Positions 1-6,303 of a stretch of DNA of 64,000 bases are shown one piece after another. Where the stretch lies: the NCBI RefSeq assembly GCF_003955715.1, contig NZ_CP034463.1:2604001-2668000 (forward strand). Direction: 5' to 3'. The notes under the pieces are model-generated. The model was not told where the DNA came from. It ran no database searches and saw only the letters and a program-made list of their open reading frames with translations. Source of the stretch: Streptomyces aquilus (GTDB lineage Bacteria > Actinomycetota > Actinomycetes > Streptomycetales > Streptomycetaceae). The position numbers and the translations under genes are program-made. Every line of letters begins with the position of its first letter. Within the stretch, counting starts at the first letter, position 1.

Positions 1-1
1 C

Positions 2-496
2 TGTCACGGGGCCGCGCTGGGATTGGTGCCCGAGGTGTACGAGGCCGGGCCCGCGGGCGATGTGCATGTCGAGGTGGTGTGGCATGTGCTGCCGGTGCGG
101 GAGGCGCCGCCGGCCGATGTGCCGTCGCTGGGTGAGGCGGAGCGGGAGCTCGCGGAGGCCCTTCGGGAGGCGACCGAGGTGCTGACGCGGCTGGATGTCG
201 CCGGGACGGGGCCGGTGGCGGAGGCGGCGATCGACGCGTACCGGGCGCGGGCCGAGCGGGGGCGGGAGGTGTTGGCACCGGGGTACCCGCCGCGGGCGGT
301 GCGGGTGCTGGAGCTTGCGCAGCGGGTGGGGTTGTTGATCTCCGTGGCGTATGAGAACGGGCACGGCGCTGCGGTGACGGCGGGCGAGATGGCGGCCCGG
401 GCGGAGGCGTTGCGGCCGGTGGAGCGGACCGCTCGGCGGGCGCAGGTCGCGGCGTACAACGCGTATGTGGAGGAGCGGGAGCGGGGGGTTCGCTGA
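2..496 (+). CDS. Hypothetical protein, C-terminal part only
   Basis: The reading frame is open from the first bases of the window and stops at 494-496, so only about 164 C-terminal residues are present and the true start lies upstream. The visible part is rich in Ala, Glu and Arg and is probably mostly alpha-helical. A helix-like stretch runs from 'GEAERELAEALREATEVL' to 'IDAYRARAERGREVL', and a short hydrophobic patch (VGLLISVAY) follows. I see no catalytic motif, signal peptide or membrane span and do not recognise the family. It faces the chaplin gene, and a strong stem-loop separates the two. Codon use is typical of the region, which supports a real gene. Confidence 0.7.
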   Translation, partial: CHGAALGLVPEVYEAGPAGDVHVEVVWHVLPVREAPPADVPSLGEAERELAEALREATEVLTRLDVAGTGPVAEAAIDAYRARAERGREVLAPGYPPRAVRVLELAQRVGLLISVAYENGHGAAVTAGEMAARAEALRPVERTARRAQVAAYNAYVEERERGVR

Positions 497-524
497 GCGG
501 AGCCAGGTACGACGTCATGACCAA

Positions 525-558
525 GGGCCCCTCAAGTCGCCGTTGACTTGAGAGGCCC
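525..558. terminator. Bidirectional stem-loop terminator
   Basis: An inverted repeat (about GCCCCTCAAGTC, loop gccgtt, GACTTGAGAGGC) lies between two convergent genes that end at 496 (+) and 578 (-). Its position and stem length suit termination from both sides. There is no long T tract, which is usual for Streptomyces. Confidence 0.75.
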
Positions 559-577
559 GATCGGCTCAGACCCGACG

Positions 578-817
578 TCAGTCGTTCGCGCCGGAGTTGC
601 CGAAGGCGGGGTTCAGGCCGGCGATGCCGTTGACCGTGTTGCCGACGACGTTGACGGGGACGTGGACCGGGACCTGGACGAGGTTGCCCGAGCCGACGCC
701 CGGCGACTTCACGGCCGCGCCGTCGGCACTCGCGTCGGCGACAGCGGCACCGGCGGCGGCACCCGTGGCGATACCGGCGACGGTGAGGGCCACGGCGGCC
801 TTCTTGGCGATGTTCAT
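578..817 (-). CDS. Short chaplin without cysteines
   Basis: This is a 79-residue secreted chaplin. A signal peptide (about residues 1-28, lysine-rich start then a hydrophobic run ending AVADA) is followed by a single chaplin domain with the hallmark GNLVQVPVHVPVNVVGNTVNG and LNPAFGN blocks. Chaplins assemble into amyloid fibrils on aerial hyphae and spores and lower surface tension. Most short chaplins carry two cysteines in this domain; here those positions hold other residues, as in ChpE. A good ribosome binding site (GCAGGAGGAA) sits before the ATG. It lies directly downstream of a second cysteine-free chaplin on the same strand. In S. coelicolor, as I recall, chpE stands alone, so this copy may be a local duplication. 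Confidence 0.93.
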   Translation of the reverse strand: MNIAKKAAVALTVAGIATGAAAGAAVADASADGAAVKSPGVGSGNLVQVPVHVPVNVVGNTVNGIAGLNPAFGNSGAND

Positions 818-939
818 GAGAAGCGTTCCTCCTGCGTTTGCGTGTCCGACCCGGCCGCGGGTCGTGCCTGATCAACGGGGAGGCGGGCGCGAACGGTACG
901 GGAATCCGACGTCAACTGCCCGTTCGGATCATTGGCACG

Positions 940-978
940 AAAAACTGACCGGCCTCCCGGGAGCGCCCGGGAGGCCGG
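940..978 (-). terminator. Intrinsic terminator after chpE
   Basis: A perfect 13-bp stem (CCGGCCTCCCGGG / CCCGGGAGGCCGG, four-base loop) is followed on the minus strand by a run of five T residues. This is a textbook factor-independent terminator for the gene ending at 1006. It lies between the two chaplin genes, so they are probably not one simple operon. Confidence 0.85.
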
Positions 979-1005
979 AGGTCACTGCCGCTCCTGAGGC
1001 GGAGG

Positions 1006-1248
1006 TCAGTGGTTGACGCCGAGGTTGCCGAACGCGGGGTTGAGGATGCCCACGACGTTCACGCTGTTGCCGACCGCGTTGACCGGGATGTGGATCGGGG
1101 CCTGGACGAGGTTGCCCGAGGCGACGCCCGGCGAACCCACGGCCTTGCCGTCGGCGTGCGCGTCGGTGGCGGAGGCCATCCCGGCACCGGCGGCGATCAG
1201 TCCGCCGGCCACCATCGTCACGGCCGCTGCCTTCTTCAGGTTCTTCAC
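1006..1248 (-). CDS. chpE: Chaplin ChpE
   Basis: This is an 80-residue secreted chaplin. The GTG start at 1248 is chosen because GGAGGG precedes it by a few bases; reading further upstream gives a non-signal, cysteine-containing extension that looks untranslated. The signal peptide (VKNLKKAAAVTMVAGG... to about residue 27, ASAT) leads into one chaplin domain with GNLVQAPIHIPVNAVGNSVN and LNPAFGNLGVNH. It lacks both cysteines found in other short chaplins, which is the known signature of ChpE. ChpE is a surface-active amyloid protein of aerial hyphae and, in S. coelicolor, is made earlier than most chaplins. It has its own terminator downstream at 940-978. Confidence 0.93.
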   Translation of the reverse strand: MKNLKKAAAVTMVAGGLIAAGAGMASATDAHADGKAVGSPGVASGNLVQAPIHIPVNAVGNSVNVVGILNPAFGNLGVNH

Positions 1249-1404
1249 TTCTGAGCCCTCCTGGTGATCGCCGCGGCAGTCGCCGCAGCACGCACTGGAG
1301 AACGGTGGAGATCCACGAAGGATGCGCCGTCCGGGTGACATTCCCACGACGGTATGAATCTCACTCCGGAGCGGAACCCTCCGTATTGCCGACCGCGTGG
1401 TGGA

Positions 1405-2046
1405 TCAACCGGTCACTCCATGACGTACCGCCCACAGCGCGGCCTGGGTGCGGTCCGCCAGGTCGAGTTTCATCAGGATGTTCGAGACGTGGGTCTTGAC
1501 CGTCTTCTCGGAGAGGACGAGGGCGCGGGCGATCTCGCGGTTGGAGCGGCCGTCGGCGATCAGGCCGAGCACCTCGCGCTCCCGCTCCGTGAGCGAACCC
1601 GCCCGGCCCTGCCCGGAGTTGGCCTCCTCCTGGGAGAGCAGGGCGCCCGCGACCTCGGGCTGGAGCAGGATGTGGCCGGCGTGGACGGAGCGGATGGCGC
1701 CGGCGAGGGCGTCGGGGTCGACGTCCTTGTAGACGTAGCCGGCGGCTCCGGCGCGCAGGGCCGGGATCACCGTGCGCTGCTCGGTGAAGCTGGTGACGAT
1801 GAGCACGCGCGCGGGGTTGTTCAGTTCCCGGAGCCTGCGCAGCGCCTCGACGCCGTCCATGCCGGGCATCTTGACGTCCATGAGAACGACGTCGGGCTTC
1901 AGCTCCTCGGCGCGGGCGACGCCCTCGGCGCCGTCCGAGGCCTCGCCGACGACCTCTATGTCGTCCTGTACTTCGAGGAACGTGCGCAGGCCGCGGCGGA
2001 CCACCTGGTGGTCGTCGACGAGCAGCACCTTGATTGCGTCAGCCAC
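1405..2046 (-). CDS. NarL/LuxR-family response regulator
   Basis: This 213-residue two-component response regulator has a receiver domain (about 5-120) with the acidic pair D11/D12, phospho-acceptor D57 in [11 protein letters not shown]85 and K107. A LuxR-type helix-turn-helix (about 145-207) starts [16 protein letters not shown] and contains the [24 protein letters not shown] recognition region. It starts with GTG and overlaps the last 8 bases of the upstream kinase gene, so the pair is translationally coupled. Its target genes cannot be told from the sequence; chpE lies just downstream on the same strand but behind a gap of about 156 bases. Confidence 0.95.
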   Translation of the reverse strand: MADAIKVLLVDDHQVVRRGLRTFLEVQDDIEVVGEASDGAEGVARAEELKPDVVLMDVKMPGMDGVEALRRLRELNNPARVLIVTSFTEQRTVIPALRAGAAGYVYKDVDPDALAGAIRSVHAGHILLQPEVAGALLSQEEANSGQGRAGSLTEREREVLGLIADGRSNREIARALVLSEKTVKTHVSNILMKLDLADRTQAALWAVRHGVTG

Positions 2047-3184
2047 CAGGGACCTCCATCTCGATCGTGGTGCCCTTGCCGGGCGCCGATTCCACGGTCA
2101 GCGCGCCGCCGACCCCGCTCGCCCGGTCCCGCATGGAGACCAGGCCGAGGTGGCGTCCCGCGCGGCGGGTCTGCGTCGGGTCGAAGCCGCTGCCGTCGTC
2201 GGTGACGCGCAGGACCGCTCCGCTGCCGCGGCGGGCCAGGGTCACGTCGACGTGGTCGGCCCCAGAGTGCCGCAGGGCGTTGTGCAGGGCCTCCTGGGCG
2301 ACGCGCAGAAGGGCTTCCTCCTGCGCGGCGGGCAGGGCGCGCACTCCGCAGCTGTCGAAGGTCACGCGCGCGGTGTGGGCACGGTCGAGGACCTGGATCT
2401 GGGTGCGGAGGGTGGCGACGAGACCGTCCTCGTCGAGGGCGGCGGGGCGCAGCTCGACCACGGCGGCGCGCAGTTCGTCGGCGGCCTCGGCGGCGAGGAC
2501 GGCGACCTGGTGCAGCTCGCCCTTGGCCCGTGCGGGGTCGCGGTCGACGAGGGCGGCGGCGGCCTGGGCGGTCAGGCGCAGGGAGAACAGCTTCTGGGCG
2601 ACCGCGTCGTGCAGTTCGTGGGCCAGCCGGGAGCGTTCCTCGGCGATGGTCAGTTCGCGGCTGCGCTCGTACAGGCGGGCGTTGGTGAGGGCGATGGCGG
2701 CGTGCTGGGCGAGGATGGAGAGGAGTTCCTCGTCCTCGGCGGTGAAGCCGCAACTGCCGTCCGGCTTCGGGCAGTTCTTGTTGGCGAGGAAGAGGGCGCC
2801 GATGACGTCGTCGCCGTCTCTGATCGGCAGGCCCAGGAAGTCGGACATGTCGGGGTGGGCCGAGGGCCAGCCCTCGAAGCGGGGGTCCTTGCGGACGTCC
2901 GCGAGGCGCTCGACCTTGGCCTCCCGGAGCATCGCGGCGAGGATGCCGTGCTGCCTGGGGAGCGGGCCGATGGCCTTCCACTGCTGGTCGCTGACGCCGT
3001 CGACGACGAACTGGGCGAAGCCGCCGTGGTCGTCGGGGACGCCGAGGGCGGCGTACTGCGCGTCGAGCAGCTCGCGGGCCGAGGCGACGATCGTCTTGAG
3101 GACGTCGCGCACCTCCAGATGCCTGCTCATGGCCAGCAACGCGGAGCTCACCGCGGCCAGACCGGACCTGGGGCCTTGACTCAT
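2039..3184 (-). CDS. GAF-domain sensor histidine kinase (NarX/DesK type)
   Basis: This 381-residue kinase is probably cytosolic because no membrane span is evident. An N-terminal GAF domain (about 20-172) is followed by a HisKA_3 dimerisation helix with [11 protein letters not shown], where H192 is the likely phosphorylated histidine. A C-terminal HATPase domain contains [13 protein letters not shown] (N box), DDGSGFDP (G1 box) and GLVSMRDRA / GKGTTIEM (G2 region). It phosphorylates the response regulator encoded immediately downstream. The signal sensed by the GAF domain is unknown; the fragment [10 protein letters not shown] holds two cysteines that could bind a cofactor, but this is speculation. 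Confidence 0.93.
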   Translation of the reverse strand: MSQGPRSGLAAVSSALLAMSRHLEVRDVLKTIVASARELLDAQYAALGVPDDHGGFAQFVVDGVSDQQWKAIGPLPRQHGILAAMLREAKVERLADVRKDPRFEGWPSAHPDMSDFLGLPIRDGDDVIGALFLANKNCPKPDGSCGFTAEDEELLSILAQHAAIALTNARLYERSRELTIAEERSRLAHELHDAVAQKLFSLRLTAQAAAALVDRDPARAKGELHQVAVLAAEAADELRAAVVELRPAALDEDGLVATLRTQIQVLDRAHTARVTFDSCGVRALPAAQEEALLRVAQEALHNALRHSGADHVDVTLARRGSGAVLRVTDDGSGFDPTQTRRAGRHLGLVSMRDRASGVGGALTVESAPGKGTTIEMEVPGG

Positions 3185-3385
3185 GCCCTCACGGTACCGG
3201 CGGGGTGTGACAGTCCGTATCCGACCTGTGGCGGCGGCTGCCTAGGGCGGTGGGCCTAGGGCCAAGGGCCCGGACCGGGGGCTTAGGGCGAAGGGCCCCA
3301 CCTGTTCGCGACCCGCGTCCGACGCGCGCGGGGCCGTCGCGTTCCTACGTTGAGGCCACGACAAGTGACGACGAGGGGACGTGTC

Positions 3386-4084
3386 ATGCCGGTAGCGATC
3401 ATCACGGGGGCCTCGCGGGGGCTGGGGCGGGCGCTCGCCGAGGCGCTGGCCGCGCGGGGCTGGGATCTGGTGCTCGACGCCAGGAACGCCGAAGTGCTGC
3501 GGAAGACGGCGGCCGACGTCGGGGCGTACGGCACGCGCGTGACGGCGCTGCCGGGCGACGTCACGGACGCCGGGCACCGGGCCGCGCTGGTGGCGGGGGC
3601 GCGGGAGCTCGGCGGTCTCGATCTGCTGGTGAACAACGCCGGGGTGCTGGGCGCCGAGCCCTTGGTGCCGCTCGGCGAGCACTCCCTGGACGGCTTCCGC
3701 ACGGCCCTGGAGGTCAACGTCGTGGCGCCGCTGGGGCTGCTCCAGGAGGCGCTGCCCGAGCTGCGCGTGGCTCCCTCGGGCGCGGTCGTCAACGTGAGCT
3801 CGGACGCGGGCGCGGAGGCGTACCGGACCTGGGGGGCGTACGGGGCGACGAAGGCGGCGCTGGACCAGCTGTCGGCGGTGCTGGCGGTCGAGGAGCCGGC
3901 GCTGCGGGTCTGGTGGGTCGATCCGGGCGGCATGCGCACCGACATGCTGGCCGCCGCCGAGCCCGACGAGGACCTGTCGGGGACGCCGGCGCCCGCGGAC
4001 ATCGCCCCCGCCTTCATGCGGCTCCTCGACCGGCGTCCGGCAAGCGGCCGGTACACGGCCGGCGCGCTGCTGGAGGCACGGTGA
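3386..4084 (+). CDS. Short-chain dehydrogenase/reductase
   Basis: This 232-residue classical SDR has a nucleotide-binding GASRGLG at 8-14, NNAG at 83-86 and a catalytic set S138/S139, Y152 and K156 (YGATK). The ATG at 3386 is preceded by GAGGGGAC; an upstream in-frame ATG at 3350 would add an Arg-rich tail without a ribosome binding site. Its TGA overlaps the GTG of the next gene (GTGA), so it is coupled to the QueA-like protein. The substrate is not evident. Alone, such an SDR would be called a generic oxidoreductase; the coupling suggests a shared pathway or complex. Confidence 0.9.
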   Translation: MPVAIITGASRGLGRALAEALAARGWDLVLDARNAEVLRKTAADVGAYGTRVTALPGDVTDAGHRAALVAGARELGGLDLLVNNAGVLGAEPLVPLGEHSLDGFRTALEVNVVAPLGLLQEALPELRVAPSGAVVNVSSDAGAEAYRTWGAYGATKAALDQLSAVLAVEEPALRVWWVDPGGMRTDMLAAAEPDEDLSGTPAPADIAPAFMRLLDRRPASGRYTAGALLEAR

Positions 4085-5199
4085 CCCTGGCGCTGCGTGT
4101 CCCGGAGGAGCTGTCGGCCCGTGTCCCCGCCGAGCAGCGCGGCCCGGGCCTGGACCGGGACGCCGTACGGCTGCTGGTGTCACGCGGTACGGAGGTGTCG
4201 CATCACGCGTTTGCGGGGCTGCCGTGTCTGCTGCGGGCCGGTGACCTGCTGGTCGTGAACACCTCACCGACGCTGGCGGCGGCCGTGGACGGGCGGATCG
4301 GGCACGCGCGCGTGGTGGTGCACTTCTCCACGCGCGGGGACGACGGCCGCTGGGCGGTCGAGCTGCGGGAGCCCGACGGGCGGGGCACCACGCGCGCGCG
4401 TGCGGGAGGGCCCGCGGGGACGGAGGTGCGGTTGCCCGAGGGGGTGCGGCTGACGTTGGAGGAGCCGCTGAGCGCGCGGGGCGAGCGGCTGTGGTGGGCG
4501 CGGGTGGCCGGGGCGGGGGTCCCCGGGCTGCTGCGGGAGTACGGGCGGCCGATCCGTTACTCCTACACGGAGCGCGACCAGCCGCTGTCCGCGTATCAGA
4601 CGGTGTTCGCGCTGCCGCAGCCCGGCGGGGCCGGCAGTGCGGAGATGCCGAGCGCGGCGCGGCCCTTCACGGCGCGGCTGGTGGCGGAGCTGGTGAGCCG
4701 GGGGGTGCGGTTCGCGCCGATCACCCTGCACACGGGCGTGGCGTCGGCGGAGGCGCACGAGCCGCCGTATCCGGAGCGGTTCGCGGTGCCGGAGGCGTCG
4801 GCGCGGCTGATCAACGCGGTGAAGGCGGGGGACGGCCGGGTCGTCGCCGTGGGGACGACCGCGGTGCGGGCCGTGGAGTCGGCGGCCGGTGCCGACGGGG
4901 TCGTACGCGCGCGTGAAGGGTGGACCGACCTCGTGGTGACCCCGGAGCGCGGTGTGCGGGTCGTGGACGGGCTGCTGACCGGGCTGCACGAGCCGGAGGC
5001 CTCGCATCTGCTGATGCTCCGGGCGGTGGCCGGAACGGCGGCGGTCGAGCGCGGTTACGAGGAGGCGGTGCGCGGGCTCTACCTGTGGCACGAGTTCGGG
5101 GACGTGCATCTCCTCCTCCCGGAGGAGGCCGGGACAGGGGACCTCACGCAGAGCATTGCTTCAGCAACTGCCGGTGAGACTGTTACGGGTCCGATGTGA
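4081..5199 (+). CDS. QueA-family S-adenosylmethionine:tRNA ribosyltransferase-isomerase-like protein
   Basis: This 372-residue protein has the QueA fold signatures: LRAGDLLVVNTS near residue 55, EYGRPIRYSYTE, AYQTVFALPQPG, the conserved SAARPFTARLVAEL block, VRFAPITLHTG and the C-terminal LLTGLHEPEASHLLML. True QueA transfers and isomerises the ribosyl group of S-adenosylmethionine onto 7-aminomethyl-7-deazaguanine in tRNA during queuosine synthesis. The start is the GTG at 4081 overlapping the SDR stop. No other queuosine gene is seen in the window, and the N-terminal part diverges from E. coli QueA as I remember it, so the substrate may differ. A stem-loop terminator follows at 5263-5292. 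Confidence 0.85.
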   Translation: MTLALRVPEELSARVPAEQRGPGLDRDAVRLLVSRGTEVSHHAFAGLPCLLRAGDLLVVNTSPTLAAAVDGRIGHARVVVHFSTRGDDGRWAVELREPDGRGTTRARAGGPAGTEVRLPEGVRLTLEEPLSARGERLWWARVAGAGVPGLLREYGRPIRYSYTERDQPLSAYQTVFALPQPGGAGSAEMPSAARPFTARLVAELVSRGVRFAPITLHTGVASAEAHEPPYPERFAVPEASARLINAVKAGDGRVVAVGTTAVRAVESAAGADGVVRAREGWTDLVVTPERGVRVVDGLLTGLHEPEASHLLMLRAVAGTAAVERGYEEAVRGLYLWHEFGDVHLLLPEEAGTGDLTQSIASATAGETVTGPM

Positions 5200-5262
5200 G
5201 CCCGCGCATAGGGCGCACATCACGTACGAAGGTCAATAGGAGATAAACAGGTGCGCGGTGAG

Positions 5263-5292
5263 CGGGACAGACGTTCCTGTCTGTCCCGTTTT
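5263..5292 (+). terminator. Intrinsic terminator after the QueA-like gene
   Basis: A 10-bp stem CGGGACAGAC / GTCTGTCCCG with a 6-base loop is followed directly by TTTT. It ends the SDR-queA-like transcript and insulates the downstream transglycosylase gene. Confidence 0.85.
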
Positions 5293-5379
5293 GCCCTTCC
5301 CTGATCCACTATCCAGGATCGTACGTCACACCTTTGCCACACATTTTTGCGGCCGCTAAGAATGGCTGCCGTCGCTCAG

Positions 5380-5402
5380 CGCCGCGGGTTCCGCCCGCGG
5401 CG
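5380..5402 (+). promoter_or_regulatory. Leader hairpin upstream of the transglycosylase gene
   Basis: A perfect 9-bp stem CGCCGCGGG / CCCGCGGCG with loop ttccg ends in TTTG, 55 bases before the ATG at 5457. It may be an attenuator or an mRNA-stability element. I looked for the conserved c-di-AMP (ydaO) riboswitch blocks known in front of some Streptomyces muralytic genes and did not find them. Confidence 0.4.
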
Positions 5403-5456
5403 TTTGTGCCGCAAGGACGCAGAGCGACTCCGCGCTATTCGAAGAGGTCCACTCGC

Positions 5457-6197
5457 ATGTCGCAGAACCCCACCCGTGGTCATAGTCGCGCGCTGACGAA
5501 GCGCCACAAGATCGCCATCGCCGGTGTCGCCACGCTCGGCGCCGCCGCCCTCGCGTTCTCCGCGGTGCCCAGCAACGCGGACACGACCACGAGCGAGGCC
5601 GCCTCCTCGGCCAAGGTCGCCTACAGCTCCGAGCAGCTGAAGGACCTCCAGTCCGGCGTCAGCGAGCAGCTCGCCGCGACCAGCCTGCAGGCGCAGGCCG
5701 CCGAGGCCGCCGCCGCGAAGAAGGACGCCGTGGAGGCCGCGGCGAAGAAGAAGGCTGCCGCCGAGGCCGCCGCCAAGAAGAAGGCCGCGCAGAAGGCCGC
5801 CCAGGAGCGCAAGGCGAAGGAGGCCGCGAGCCGGTCCGCCAAGCGTGCCACGGTCAAGGCCGCCCCCAAGGCCTACGCCAACAACCTCGACGGCTGGATC
5901 AAGCACGCCCTCGACATCATGGACGACAAGGGCATCCCCGGTACGTACAACGGTCTGTACCGCAACATCATGCGGGAGTCCTCGGGCAACCCGAGCGCCA
6001 TCAACAACTGGGACATCAACGCGATCAACGGCACCCCGTCGATCGGTCTGCTGCAGATCATCAAGCCGACCTTCGACGCGTACCACGTCGCGGGCACGTC
6101 CTGGAGCCAGTACGACCCGGTCGCCAACATCGTCGCCTCCGCGAACTACGCGGCCGACAAGTACGGCTCGATCGACAACGTGAACAGCGCGTACTGA
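5457..6197 (+). CDS. Secreted lytic transglycosylase (SLT domain)
   Basis: This 246-residue exported cell-wall enzyme starts at the ATG at 5457, with GAAGAGG upstream. A signal peptide (about 1-41, KRHKIAIAGVATLGAAALAFSAVPSNA) is followed by a long Ala/Lys/Glu-rich coiled region (about 55-138) with repeats of the form EAAAKKKA. The C-terminal SLT-like domain (about 143-246) has catalytic Glu174 in IMRESSGNPSAINNWD and the conserved GTPSIGLLQIIKPTFDAY block. It should cleave the glycan strand of peptidoglycan between MurNAc and GlcNAc. The charged coiled region may attach the protein to the wall or set its reach. It ends at a strong bidirectional terminator shared with the convergent transporter gene. 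Confidence 0.92.
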   Translation: MSQNPTRGHSRALTKRHKIAIAGVATLGAAALAFSAVPSNADTTTSEAASSAKVAYSSEQLKDLQSGVSEQLAATSLQAQAAEAAAAKKDAVEAAAKKKAAAEAAAKKKAAQKAAQERKAKEAASRSAKRATVKAAPKAYANNLDGWIKHALDIMDDKGIPGTYNGLYRNIMRESSGNPSAINNWDINAINGTPSIGLLQIIKPTFDAYHVAGTSWSQYDPVANIVASANYAADKYGSIDNVNSAY

Positions 6198-6245
6198 GGC
6201 CGCGCGGACCTCTCGTACACCGCTGCTCGCCGCATCGCTCGAGCA

Positions 6246-6289
6246 CGCCGAAGGGCGGCACCCATCTGACGGGGTGCCGCCCTTCGGCG
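6246..6289. terminator. Bidirectional terminator
   Basis: An 18-bp perfect stem (arms at 6246-6263 and 6272-6289) with an 8-base loop lies between two convergent genes ending at 6197 (+) and 6304 (-). Confidence 0.9.
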
Positions 6290-6303
6290 TCGTACGACCG
6301 CGA

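Noticed and set aside
3250..4080. Long open frame running into the QueA-like gene from upstream
   Set aside because: It is the shadow of the SDR gene in another frame; its sequence is Arg/Gly-rich, and GTG 4081 with its GTGA overlap is the likely start.
5334..5456. Possible ydaO (c-di-AMP) riboswitch before the lytic transglycosylase gene, and upstream extension of that frame
   Set aside because: The conserved blocks of the ydaO riboswitch (GGGGGACC, GGGTGAA, the CAGCTAACC-like region) are not present. The in-frame extension lacks a ribosome binding site and contains a stem-loop.
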